DNA from: Lysobacterales bacterium
Lineage (GTDB): Bacteria; Pseudomonadota; Gammaproteobacteria; Xanthomonadales; SZUA-36
Assembly (NCBI GenBank): GCA_013042915.1
Contig: JABDPF010000079.1
Location: 1-55,928, forward strand
Reading direction: 5' to 3'
DNA length: 55,928 nucleotides
Under the pieces are notes generated by a model that did no database searches, was not told the DNA's origin, and was given only the letters and a program-made list of their open reading frames with translations. Position numbers and translations under genes: made by a program. Below, one piece after another: positions 8,764-16,518 of the stretch (the stretch's first letter is position 1; every line of letters starts with the position of its first letter).

Positions 8764-9507
8764 GTGAGCAGACAAGACCCGCTTACCGGAGTGGAGAAAT
8801 CGGGGCACTTTTACCACCGAGGTAAAGACACGACAAGGCTCGAGGCCTTTGTCGATGCGGCCTTCGCGTTTGCATTGACGTTGCTGGTTGTCTCCTTCGA
8901 CGCAGTACCACAGAGTTTTGACGAACTCATGATCGCATTGCGCGCTGTCCCCGCGTTTCTGTTCGCCTTTTGCATCCTGGCAATGTTCTGGATCGCCCAT
9001 CGCAACTGGTCGATACGTTTCGGGCTGGACACGACATTTTCCACGCTCATCAGCCTGGCGTTGATTTTTGTCTTGCTCGTCTATGTTTACCCGCTGCGCG
9101 CCATGGCGACGGCGGCGATGAGCGCTTTGACCAATGGCTGGCTGCCCAGCGAGTTCTACATCGACACCGTCAGCAAGGTCAGGGGTCTGTTCGCGATCTA
9201 TGGTATTGGCTTTTTCGTGTCTTGCCTTTGCCTGGTATCCCTGAATTGGCACGCTTTGCGGCGGGCCAGCAGTCTGGCGCTGACGCCCCAGGAACGACTT
9301 CTGACCATATACGAAGTCCTCGCCTGGTCAATTGTCGGTAGCTTCGGACTGGTCTCATTGATACTCGCGATGACGCTGCCGGATCGGCTTGTCGGCCTCG
9401 CCGGATGGAGTTACATGGCGATGGCTGTCGTGATGCCGACGTTCGGCCTGGTCACGGCGCGGCAGTTTTCGGCTCGGTTCCCTGACACCAGTCCCGGTCG
9501 GAATTAA
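8764..9507 (+). CDS. TMEM175/DUF1211-like membrane protein
   Basis: Predicted integral membrane protein of 247 residues. The segment RLEAFVDAAFAFALTLLVV (about 26-45) resembles the R..AFSDAV.A....L.. signature of the TMEM175 (DUF1211) family, whose bacterial members form potassium-permeable channels. FWIAHRN later in the domain also fits. Further hydrophobic helices lie at about 60-80, 95-115, 140-165, 185-205 and 210-230. GTG 8764 is chosen as the first start; GTG 8791 is the alternative, and neither has a strong Shine-Dalgarno sequence. A five-codon ORF starting ATG 8750 overlaps GTG 8764 as GTGA, possibly chance. The gap 8577-8763 has a TATACT-like box near 8666 and a small CGGCT/AGCCG hairpin. 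Confidence 0.62.
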   Translation: MSRQDPLTGVEKSGHFYHRGKDTTRLEAFVDAAFAFALTLLVVSFDAVPQSFDELMIALRAVPAFLFAFCILAMFWIAHRNWSIRFGLDTTFSTLISLALIFVLLVYVYPLRAMATAAMSALTNGWLPSEFYIDTVSKVRGLFAIYGIGFFVSCLCLVSLNWHALRRASSLALTPQERLLTIYEVLAWSIVGSFGLVSLILAMTLPDRLVGLAGWSYMAMAVVMPTFGLVTARQFSARFPDTSPGRN

Positions 9508-9606
9508 AGGTCCGCCATACGCCGCTGTGTGAGCTGAGCGGCTGAAGTAATTTAGCGTTGACTGGCTGCAAGATAGGCCGCGTCATTGCTGCAATGGAGG
9601 GTTACC

Positions 9607-9816
9607 ATGGGGATCAAATCGTACTGCGTTGTTTCAGGTTTCTTTTTTTCACTGGTTGCCCTGGCGCATTTGCTGAGGGTCATTTTCGGGATGTCCATTC
9701 AGGTCGACGACTTCGAAGTGCCGATGTTCGTTTCAGTGATGGCATTTGTCATTTCAACGGGATTGGCCCTCTGGGCACTTCGTACTGGCAGCAGACTGGA
9801 TAGACCCAAGATCTAG
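9607..9816 (+). CDS. Small two-helix membrane protein, function unknown
   Basis: Short ORF of 69 residues with a very good ribosome site (GGAGGG six bases before ATG 9607). It has two hydrophobic helices (about 5-28 and 40-60) separated by the acidic loop SIQVDDFEVP, and a basic C-terminus (RTGSRLDRPKI), suggesting both ends in the cytoplasm. I do not recognise a family. It stands alone between the TMEM175-like gene and the tRNA. A 10-bp palindrome AACAATTGTT followed by T-runs lies just downstream but does not form a convincing terminator. Confidence 0.6.
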   Translation: MGIKSYCVVSGFFFSLVALAHLLRVIFGMSIQVDDFEVPMFVSVMAFVISTGLALWALRTGSRLDRPKI

Positions 9817-9918
9817 CGTAAACAATTGTTAAATGTTTTTTGGTTCAACAGACCGACAATATCCGCATCGATGGCATCATACAGTTAAGAAATCATCGTG
9901 AAATCAGTGCTTTGAGAA

Positions 9919-9993
9919 TGGCGCTCCCTAGGGGAATCGAACCCCTGTTTGAGCCTTGAGAGGGCCCCGTCCTGACCGCTAGACGAAGGGAGC
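9919..9993 (-). tRNA. tRNA-Glu (anticodon CTC)
   Basis: 75-base cloverleaf on the minus strand, CCA encoded. The acceptor pairs GCTCCCT with AGGGAGC, with discriminator G. The D-arm starts GTCTAGCGG. The anticodon stem GGGCC/GGCTC closes the loop CTCTCAA with anticodon CTC (reads GAG), and the T-arm is AGGGG-TTCGATT-CCCCT. The flanks closely match E. coli tRNA-Glu apart from the anticodon, so this is the CTC isoacceptor used for the common high-GC codon GAG. It is transcribed away from pcnB. Confidence 0.96.
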
Positions 9994-10093
9994 GTCGTAT
10001 ATTGCCTAATTGACCCGAAATGAGTGCGTTTCGGGACGCACATGTTAAACTACCGCGTCTGCTACATTCAACCTGCAAGAAGCGTATAAAACC

Positions 10094-11362
10094 ATAAACG
10101 ATTACCTCACCATTCCCCGGTCCCAACACGGGATCAGGCTGAAAGAACTCTGTCCGCACGCCTCCGAAGTCGTCAAGGATCTGCAGGACGCCGGCTTCGA
10201 GGCATATATCGTGGGTGGAAGCGTTCGCGATCTGCTGCTGGGCAAGGCGCCCAAGGATTTCGACGTGGCCACCAGCGCCACGCCCGAGGAAGTGCAGGAC
10301 GTCTTTCCGCGCTGCCGCCTGATCGGGCGACGGTTCCGCCTGGCCCACGTACGCAAGGCAGGCCACCTGATCGAAGTCGCCACGTTTCGTGGGCAGGCCA
10401 CGCCCGGAGGCGATGACGACCACGAGTTGGATAACGGCCGCATCCTGCGCGACAACGTGTTCGGCTCGCTTGAAGAGGACGCCCTGCGTCGCGATTTCAC
10501 CATCAATGCGCTGTTCCTGGACCCGGTGAGTGGCGAGATACGCGACTACGTGGGGGGCTACCAGGATCTCGCTGATCGCAGCCTCCGGCTTATCGGTGAC
10601 CCTGAAGTGCGTTACCGCGAGGACCCGGTGCGGTTGCTGCGCGCCGCGCGTTTCGAGGCCAAGCTCGGTGTCGAACCTGAGGAGAAAACGGGAGCAGCGA
10701 TTCCAAAACTGGCCGGCTTGCTGAAAGACGTTCCGCCAGCGCGCCTGTTCGAAGAGGTCAACAAGCTGTTTCTGACGGGTCACGGCATGCGCAGCATGGA
10801 GGCGCTGCAACGGTTTGGGCTCAGCCAGGATCTTTTTCCAGCCCTGCCCAAGGGCTCCGGCAAGGGCAAGGTACGGATCGGGATTTTGCTGCGCAAGACG
10901 CTCGAGAATACTGACAAACGTGTGCGGGAAAGCCTACCTGTGACGCCTGCCTTCCTGTTTGCCGCGCTGCTGTGGGAACCGGTGCGTGACCGGGCCGGGG
11001 AATTGGAGAAATCGGGCGAGTCCCCCTACATGGCCATCATGGCCGCTTCGGAGGAAGCCATCGCCTCACAGGTGAAGCGAACGGCCATTCCGCGCCGTTA
11101 CAGCGCGGTCACCCGCCAGATCTGGCTGATGCAGGCCAGGTTCGGCAAAACGCGCGGTAAACGCTGGAAACGGCTCTTGTACGAGCAACGGTTCCGCGCC
11201 GGGTACGATTTCCTGCTGCTACGCGCCGAGGAAGACCCCGAACTGGAACCTCTCTGCGAATTCTGGACCGAAGCGCAAAAGGGTGTGCAACTTCCGCGCC
11301 CCGGTGATCGGAACCGAAACCGTAACGACCGCCGCCGTCCCCGCAAACGCCGGCGCGCTTGA
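10094..11362 (+). CDS. pcnB: Poly(A) polymerase I (start codon non-canonical)
   Basis: Class II nucleotidyltransferase adding 3' poly(A) tails that target RNA for decay. The catalytic core IVGGSVRDLLLGKAPKDFDV has the GG and D-x-D motifs. The C-terminus is a basic RNA-binding tail (RNRNRNDRRRPRKRRRA) typical of PcnB rather than of CCA-adding enzymes. The segment IPRSQHGIRLKEL before the core matches the conserved IPREQH block of E. coli PcnB, so translation must begin before the first canonical codon in frame, GTG 10211, which lies inside the core. The frame opens after TAA 10046-10048 and offers only CTG 10073, ATA 10094, ATT 10112 and CTG 10139. 10094 is a compromise boundary. E. coli pcnB is known to start at AUU. 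Length about 420 residues. Confidence 0.85.
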   Translation: MNDYLTIPRSQHGIRLKELCPHASEVVKDLQDAGFEAYIVGGSVRDLLLGKAPKDFDVATSATPEEVQDVFPRCRLIGRRFRLAHVRKAGHLIEVATFRGQATPGGDDDHELDNGRILRDNVFGSLEEDALRRDFTINALFLDPVSGEIRDYVGGYQDLADRSLRLIGDPEVRYREDPVRLLRAARFEAKLGVEPEEKTGAAIPKLAGLLKDVPPARLFEEVNKLFLTGHGMRSMEALQRFGLSQDLFPALPKGSGKGKVRIGILLRKTLENTDKRVRESLPVTPAFLFAALLWEPVRDRAGELEKSGESPYMAIMAASEEAIASQVKRTAIPRRYSAVTRQIWLMQARFGKTRGKRWKRLLYEQRFRAGYDFLLLRAEEDPELEPLCEFWTEAQKGVQLPRPGDRNRNRNDRRRPRKRRRA

Positions 11363-11455
11363 AATAGTGTAAAAGCAGGCGACCGGGCAATCTGCGCGTG
11401 CGGGAGCAAAATCAACGGACTGTAAGGGCACTGGCCCCTGAAAAGTCTTAATCTG

Positions 11456-11483
11456 TTGCATTAATCCAATTTAGTGGTATTAT
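11456..11483 (+). promoter_or_regulatory. Promoter-like boxes before candidate small RNA
   Basis: TTGCAT (11456-11461) is followed 16 bases later by TATTAT (11478-11483, 5/6 to the -10 consensus), in an AT-rich patch about 95 bases after pcnB. The predicted start near 11490 coincides with the base of a hairpin, as expected for a small RNA gene. The -35 box matches only in TTG. Confidence 0.4.
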
Positions 11484-11489
11484 TACAAC

Positions 11490-11596
11490 CAACCTCTAGT
11501 GAATCGTCATGATTCATTGAGGGCGCAGGGCGCGAAAGACGGGTACATCACTCCAAAAGTCTGCCTCTCCTCCTAACCGAGGAGAGGTTTTTTTTT
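11490..11596 (+). ncRNA. Candidate intergenic small RNA (about 107 nt)
   Basis: No long ORF. A 5' hairpin pairs CCTC (11493-11496) plus TGAATC (11500-11505) with GATTCA (11511-11516) plus GAGG (11519-11522). A linker with a possible AGAC/GTCT pairing follows, and then a strong intrinsic terminator (11564-11596). Promoter-like boxes lie at the right distance upstream. The layout (promoter, 5' stem, single-stranded middle, terminator) is that of a trans-acting sRNA. I do not recognise an Rfam family. The alternative is simply a long pcnB 3' UTR ending at the terminator. Confidence 0.42.
11564..11596 (+). terminator. Strong rho-independent terminator
   Basis: Nine-base perfect stem CCTCTCCTC / GAGGAGAGG with loop CTAACC, followed by nine T. 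It ends either the pcnB transcript (200 bases downstream of its stop) or the candidate sRNA. Confidence 0.92.
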
Positions 11597-11835
11597 GAGC
11601 AGAATAATTCCGATAAAAAATCAAATTAAATCTTTACGATCAGTTAGTTAAAAGGATTTTATATTAATCCACAAGAGCCGGGCCCATCGCTGGGGAGTTG
11701 CCTGGGCCGACGTAAACCGACTGATTCCCGGGTCGATTCAGAGCAATTGCCCCGGCCCCCTTAATTTGTGTCAAAAAGACCACAAATGCGGATTTTTGCC
11801 TCGCCAGGTTTGCAACTGTTGCAAAAACGCAACAC
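11597..11835. other. Gene-free block: AT-rich island then GC-rich structured stretch
   Basis: 11597-11670 is strikingly AT-rich for this chromosome and includes a GGATT/AATCC hairpin (11654-11670). 11671-11760 is GC-rich with possible stems: CGGGCCCA near 11678 with TGGGCCG near 11703, and CCGGG near 11728 with CCCGG near 11752. 11764-11787 forms an ATTTGTG/CACAAAT hairpin, and 11809-11825 is the palindrome TTTGCAACTGTTGCAAA. No ORF, clear promoter or repeat family was recognised. Confidence 0.4.
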
Positions 11836-13320
11836 TCAACTTTTCCTGATCACACCCAGGATGCCGCGCATGATTTCCCTGCCCAGGGTGGTGCTGGCGC
11901 TGCGGAGGAAGCTCTTTACCGCTGCCTCGGTGGGGCTTTGCCGTCTGCTGCTGGGCTTCTTTTGTTTCTTCTCGACGACCTTCTTTGTCTTTGCCTCAGC
12001 GCTCTCCCTTTCCGCCTTTTCAAGTTCCTCGGCTTTTTTGGCCGCGCGCTCCTGCAGGATTTCGGCGGCGGATTCGCGGTCAAGCGGCGCGTCGTAACGC
12101 GCCCCCACCGGGCTTCGCGTGCGGACCGCAGCGCGCTCTCCGGCACTGATCGGGCCAATGCGCGAGGTCGGCGGACGAATCAGTACCTGGTCAACGATGC
12201 TGGGAACGCCCTTGTCCTCGAGCGTCGAGACCAGCGCCTCGCCCACGCCCATCTGCATGAACGCCGTTTCGATGTCGAGGCCAGGGTTTGCCCGAAACGT
12301 TTGCGAAGCCACGCGGATGGCTTTCTTTTCTTTCGGTGTGTAGGCGCGCATGGCGTGCTGCAGGCGGTTACCCAACTGCCCAAGCACCGACTCGGGGACG
12401 TCGGCCGGGTTTTGCGTGACAAAAAACACGCCCACGCCCTTGGAGCGAATCAGGCGCACGACCTGTTCGACTTTGCGCAGCAGTGCTCGCGGGGCCTGGT
12501 CAAACAATAAGTGCGATTCGTCAAAGAAGAAGACCAGCCGCGGCTTGTCCGGATCGCCGACTTCCGGCAATTCCTCGAACAATTCGGAGAGCAGCCAGAG
12601 CAAAAAGGTGGCATACAGCCGCGGCTTCTGAATCAGCTTGTCTGCGGCCAGCACGTTGATAACACCGCGTCCCGAAAGGTCGACGCGCTGGATGTCAGGC
12701 AATTCCAGCGCCGGCTCGCCGAAGAAATGCTCGGCGCCCTGGTCTTCGAGCACCAACAGGCGGCGCTGGATAGCGGCAACCGAAGCCGGGCTGATGTTGC
12801 CGTATTCCTGCGAAAACAGCTTGGCGTTCTTACCGACGAATCGCAGCAGTTCGCGCAGGTCTTCGAGGTCCAGGAGCAAAAGGCCTTGTTCGTCGGCCAC
12901 CCGAAAGGCGACATTGAGCACCCCTTCCTGGGTGTCGTTGAGTTCCAGCAGGCTGGCCAACAACAACGGCCCCATTTCCGAAATGGTCGTTCGCACCGGA
13001 TGCCCGCTCTGCCCGAACAGGTCCCAGAAAACCACGGGCCAGCCGCTGGCGGTAAAGTCGTCGATTCCGATTTTCTCGAGGCGCTCATCGATCTTGGGAT
13101 GCGGCGAGATCGGCTGGCTGAGGCCGGCAAGGTCGCCCTTTACATCCGCCAGGAACACCGGCACGCCGATGCGCGAAAAGCCCTCGGCCAAGACTTGTAG
13201 CGTGACCGTCTTGCCGGTACCCGTGGCGCCCGTAACCAAGCCGTGCCGATTGGCGTAGGCGGGCTGCAGATACCGTTTAATTTCACCTTTTCCTATCAGG
13301 ATGGGAGCAACTTCGCTCAT
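11836..13320 (-). CDS. yjgR: YjgR family HerA-like ATPase (DUF853)
   Basis: Cytoplasmic P-loop ATPase of 494 residues in the HerA/FtsK superfamily, DUF853 branch; precise function not established. The Walker A GATGTGKT is at 31-38, immediately after the usual N-terminal [18 protein letters not shown]. Walker B is [13 protein letters not shown] (about 265-277), followed by [12 protein letters not shown]. After residue about 415 the chain becomes a Lys/Glu-rich, probably coiled linker and ends in a short helix ([19 protein letters not shown]), as in E. coli YjgR. Divergent from leuS, sharing a 77-base gap. Confidence 0.88.
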   Translation of the reverse strand: MSEVAPILIGKGEIKRYLQPAYANRHGLVTGATGTGKTVTLQVLAEGFSRIGVPVFLADVKGDLAGLSQPISPHPKIDERLEKIGIDDFTASGWPVVFWDLFGQSGHPVRTTISEMGPLLLASLLELNDTQEGVLNVAFRVADEQGLLLLDLEDLRELLRFVGKNAKLFSQEYGNISPASVAAIQRRLLVLEDQGAEHFFGEPALELPDIQRVDLSGRGVINVLAADKLIQKPRLYATFLLWLLSELFEELPEVGDPDKPRLVFFFDESHLLFDQAPRALLRKVEQVVRLIRSKGVGVFFVTQNPADVPESVLGQLGNRLQHAMRAYTPKEKKAIRVASQTFRANPGLDIETAFMQMGVGEALVSTLEDKGVPSIVDQVLIRPPTSRIGPISAGERAAVRTRSPVGARYDAPLDRESAAEILQERAAKKAEELEKAERESAEAKTKKVVEKKQKKPSSRRQSPTEAAVKSFLRSASTTLGREIMRGILGVIRKS

Positions 13321-13397
13321 GGGTGGGCTTTCCTCTGTCGGGGGTGTCGGTTAAGCTTCTCGTCTTGATTACTGCGAGACTCCTGGACGCTCAGTAT

Positions 13398-16007
13398 ATG
13401 GCAAAAACGCCCTACAATCCGGCCGAAATCGAGGTTCGGATACAGCAGCAATGGGACGCGGAGAACGCGTTCGAAGTCAGGGAAGATTCGTCCCGCGACA
13501 AATTCTACTGCCTCTCCATGCTGCCTTACCCGTCAGGCGCCCTGCACATGGGGCACGTGCGAAACTACACCATTGGTGACGTGATCAGCCGCTATCATCG
13601 AATGTGCGGACGGAACGTGCTGCAGCCGATGGGCTGGGACGCCTTCGGCCTGCCGGCTGAAAACGCGGCGATCAAGAACAACACGGCGCCTGCCCGATGG
13701 ACTTACGAGAACATCGATCACATGCGCGGCCAGCTCAAGCGGCTCGGCTTCGCCTACGACTGGACCCGTGAATTCGCGACCTGCTCCCCCGACTACTACC
13801 GTTGGGAGCAGCTGATGTTCACGCGCTTGATGAAAAAGGGAATGGCGTATCGGAAGGACGCCGAGGTCAACTGGGACCCGGTGGACCAGACGGTGCTGGC
13901 AAACGAGCAGGTGGTGGACGGCCGCGGCTGGCGGTCGGGCGCGATCGTGCAACGCAAGTCCATCACCCAGTGGTTCCTGAAAATCACCGATTACGCGGAG
14001 GAACTGCTGCAGGGCCTGGACACCCTGGAGGGCTGGCCGGATGCGGTAAAGACCATGCAGCGCAACTGGATAGGCCGCTCTGAGGGCTGCGAATTCGAGA
14101 TGAAGGTGTGCGATGCGGACGGCAGGATCGATCCGCAGGGACGGGGTGTGAGCGTCTTTACGACCCGGCCGGACACGTCTTTCGGCATGACCTACGCGGT
14201 CCTGGCACCAGAGCATCCACTGGTGCCGGAGATCACGTCGCCCTACCAGTCCGAGGAAGTGGAAGCCTTCGTCGAGCAGGTCAAGGAATCGTCCGAGGAA
14301 GACCGACTCTCGTCCGAGGGCGGGCTGGAGAAGCGTGGCGTCTACACCGGCGCCTACCTGATGAACCCGTTCACCGAGCGACCCGTTCCGCTGTACCTGG
14401 CCGACTATGTGCTGACGGGGTACGGCACCGGCGCGATCATGGCCGTGCCCGGTCAGGATCAGCGCGATTGGGACTTCGCCAAGGTCCACGACCTGCCCAT
14501 TATCCGAACGGTTCAACCGCCGGACGACTGGCAAGGCGAGGCCTGGATGGAGGACGGTCCGGCGATCAACAGCGACTGGCTGAACGGCATGGAGGTGGTC
14601 GAGGCCAAGCAGCGGGCCACCGAATGGTTGGAAAACAAGGGAATGGGTAAGCGCAAGGTAAATTACCGCCTGCGCGACTGGGGCGTCAGCCGGCAGCGCT
14701 ACTGGGGTTGCCCGATCCCGGTTATTGATTGCGAATCCTGCGGCCCGGTTCCGGTGCCGGAGAGTGATTTGCCGGTCGTACTGCCCGAGGACGTCGAGTT
14801 CATGGGCATGCAATCGCCGATCAAGGCCGACCCCGAGTGGCGCAAGACGACCTGCCCCGATTGCGGCGGTCCTGCCGAGCGCGAGACGGACACTTTCGAC
14901 ACTTTCATGGAGTCGTCCTGGTACTACGCGCGCTATTGCAGCCCGGGCGCCGACTCGATGGTGGATGACCGGGCGAAATACTGGACACCCATCGACCAGT
15001 ACATCGGCGGTATCGAACACGCCATCCTGCACTTGATGTATTTCCGGTTCTTTCACAAGCTGATGCGCGACGAGGGTCTGCTGGATTCCGACGAGCCCGC
15101 AACGCGCCTGCTCTGCCAGGGCATGGTGGTGGCGGACACTTATTATCGTGAAGGGGCGGACGGGTCGACGACCTGGTACAACCCGGCCGACGTGGATGTA
15201 GAACGCGACGCCAAGGGCAAACCGCTGGGGGCCACGCTGCGCGCGGACGGCCAGCCGGTGATGATCGGCGGCGTTGAAAAGATGTCGAAGTCCAAGAACA
15301 ACGGCGTGGACCCCCAGGGCATGGTGGACCGGTACGGCGCCGACACGGTGCGGTTGTTTTCGGTGTCGGATTCCCCGGCCAACCAGTCGCTCGAATGGTC
15401 GGATTCCGGCGTGGAAGGGGCGTTTCGATTTCTCAAGCGCGTCTGGTCGCAGGTGATTGACCACGTCGAGGAAGGCCCCTGCGAGCCCCTGGACCCCACT
15501 GTGCTGAACGGCGACCAGAAGGAAATGCGCCGCCGCGTGCACGACACGATTGCCAAGGTCAGCGACGACATCGCGCGGCGCTACACCTTCAACACGGCGA
15601 TCGCCGCGGTCATGGAGCTGAGCAACCACCTGGCCCGGTTCAATGCCGACGATGCGGTCTCGCGGGCGGTGGTGCAGGAGGCCTGGATGGCGATCGTCCG
15701 GCTGCTGGCGCCAATCGCGCCGCACGTGACCGAAGAACTGTGGACCGCCCTTGGTGGTGAAGGCCCGGTTTACCGCGCCTCCTGGCCCGAGGTCGATGAG
15801 CAGGCCCGGGTTCGCGAGATGGTCACGCTGGTCGTGCAGATCAACGGCAAGCTGCGCGCCAAGCTCGAGATGGCGCCGGGCGCCAGCCAGCAAGAGACGG
15901 TCGAGGCCGCGATGGCGGTCGAGAACGTCCAGCGCCACACCCAGGGCAAGCAGTTGCGCAAGGTCATCCACGTGCCGGACCGCCTGCTGAACCTCGTGGT
16001 GGGCTGA
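13398..16007 (+). CDS. leuS: Leucyl-tRNA synthetase
   Basis: Charges tRNA-Leu with leucine; 869 residues, class Ia, cytoplasmic. HIGH motif is HMGH at 50-53 and the second signature KMSKS is at about 628-632. Between them lie the CP1 editing domain with the GTGAIMAVPGQDQRDW block (about 350) and a zinc-type Cys pair region (CPDCGG, about 490). The C-terminal anticodon-binding and LeuS-specific domains are complete. Start ATG 13398 gives the standard MAKTPYNPAEIE; the longer in-frame extension has no similarity. No good Shine-Dalgarno sequence is seen. First gene of a long collinear run: lptE begins four bases after its stop. Confidence 0.97.
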   Translation: MAKTPYNPAEIEVRIQQQWDAENAFEVREDSSRDKFYCLSMLPYPSGALHMGHVRNYTIGDVISRYHRMCGRNVLQPMGWDAFGLPAENAAIKNNTAPARWTYENIDHMRGQLKRLGFAYDWTREFATCSPDYYRWEQLMFTRLMKKGMAYRKDAEVNWDPVDQTVLANEQVVDGRGWRSGAIVQRKSITQWFLKITDYAEELLQGLDTLEGWPDAVKTMQRNWIGRSEGCEFEMKVCDADGRIDPQGRGVSVFTTRPDTSFGMTYAVLAPEHPLVPEITSPYQSEEVEAFVEQVKESSEEDRLSSEGGLEKRGVYTGAYLMNPFTERPVPLYLADYVLTGYGTGAIMAVPGQDQRDWDFAKVHDLPIIRTVQPPDDWQGEAWMEDGPAINSDWLNGMEVVEAKQRATEWLENKGMGKRKVNYRLRDWGVSRQRYWGCPIPVIDCESCGPVPVPESDLPVVLPEDVEFMGMQSPIKADPEWRKTTCPDCGGPAERETDTFDTFMESSWYYARYCSPGADSMVDDRAKYWTPIDQYIGGIEHAILHLMYFRFFHKLMRDEGLLDSDEPATRLLCQGMVVADTYYREGADGSTTWYNPADVDVERDAKGKPLGATLRADGQPVMIGGVEKMSKSKNNGVDPQGMVDRYGADTVRLFSVSDSPANQSLEWSDSGVEGAFRFLKRVWSQVIDHVEEGPCEPLDPTVLNGDQKEMRRRVHDTIAKVSDDIARRYTFNTAIAAVMELSNHLARFNADDAVSRAVVQEAWMAIVRLLAPIAPHVTEELWTALGGEGPVYRASWPEVDEQARVREMVTLVVQINGKLRAKLEMAPGASQQETVEAAMAVENVQRHTQGKQLRKVIHVPDRLLNLVVG

Positions 16008-16011
16008 GCCG

Positions 16012-16512
16012 GTGCGTTCCCTTCTCACGGTCTTGGGGCTCTCTGCGGCACTGCTGCTCACCGGCTGCGGATTCCAATTGCGGGAAACGGCAGACCTGCC
16101 TGCGGTCATGGCGCAAACCCAGATGGTCGTGGACGATCCTTACAGCCCGCTGGCGCGGCGGGTACGCACGCTGCTCGAACAGAACGGCGTCACCTTCGTC
16201 AGCGGTTCTCAGGCCACCGCGATTCTCGAGATTCCTGTCGACGAGGTGGTCACCTCGGTGTTGACCATTGCCGACAACGCGCGCGTTCGGGAATACCGGG
16301 TCAGCCACACCGTGCAGTTTCGTGTCGTGGATGCGGGCGGGCAGGAAATGTTGAGCTTGCAGACGCTGCGCCAGAGCCGCGAGATCAGCTTCGACGAGCA
16401 AAAAATCCTGGCTTCTTCGCGCGAGCAGGAATACCTCAAAGAGGACCTGGCAAACAATCTCGCGCGGCTGCTGGTGAGCCGCCTGGGCTCGATGTCGGCG
16501 GAGCCGGGCTGA
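16012..16512 (+). CDS. lptE: LPS-assembly lipoprotein LptE
   Basis: Outer-membrane lipoprotein that plugs the LptD barrel during lipopolysaccharide export to the cell surface. The lipoprotein signal LLTVLGLSAALLLTGC has its lipobox Cys at residue 19, followed by GFQLRE, the characteristic LptE start (GCGF.LR). 166 residues, the usual length. GTG 16012 is the only start giving the complete signal peptide. Position between leuS and holA is the conserved gammaproteobacterial context and supports the assignment of an otherwise fast-evolving protein. Confidence 0.92.
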   Translation: MRSLLTVLGLSAALLLTGCGFQLRETADLPAVMAQTQMVVDDPYSPLARRVRTLLEQNGVTFVSGSQATAILEIPVDEVVTSVLTIADNARVREYRVSHTVQFRVVDAGGQEMLSLQTLRQSREISFDEQKILASSREQEYLKEDLANNLARLLVSRLGSMSAEPG

Positions 16513-16518
16513 GTTCGC

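Noticed and set aside
8750-8767. Five-codon ORF overlapping the TMEM175-like GTG start
   Set aside because: Too short to distinguish from chance, and it lacks a clear Shine-Dalgarno sequence.
9555-9586. TTGACT promoter-like box before the 69-residue protein
   Set aside because: The -35 is good, but no acceptable -10 box lies at 16-18 bases.
13533-16109. 858-codon open frame antisense to leuS
   Set aside because: Fully opposite a complete, motif-bearing leuS. Long antisense frames arise from high-GC codon bias; the translation has no recognisable domain and no ribosome site.
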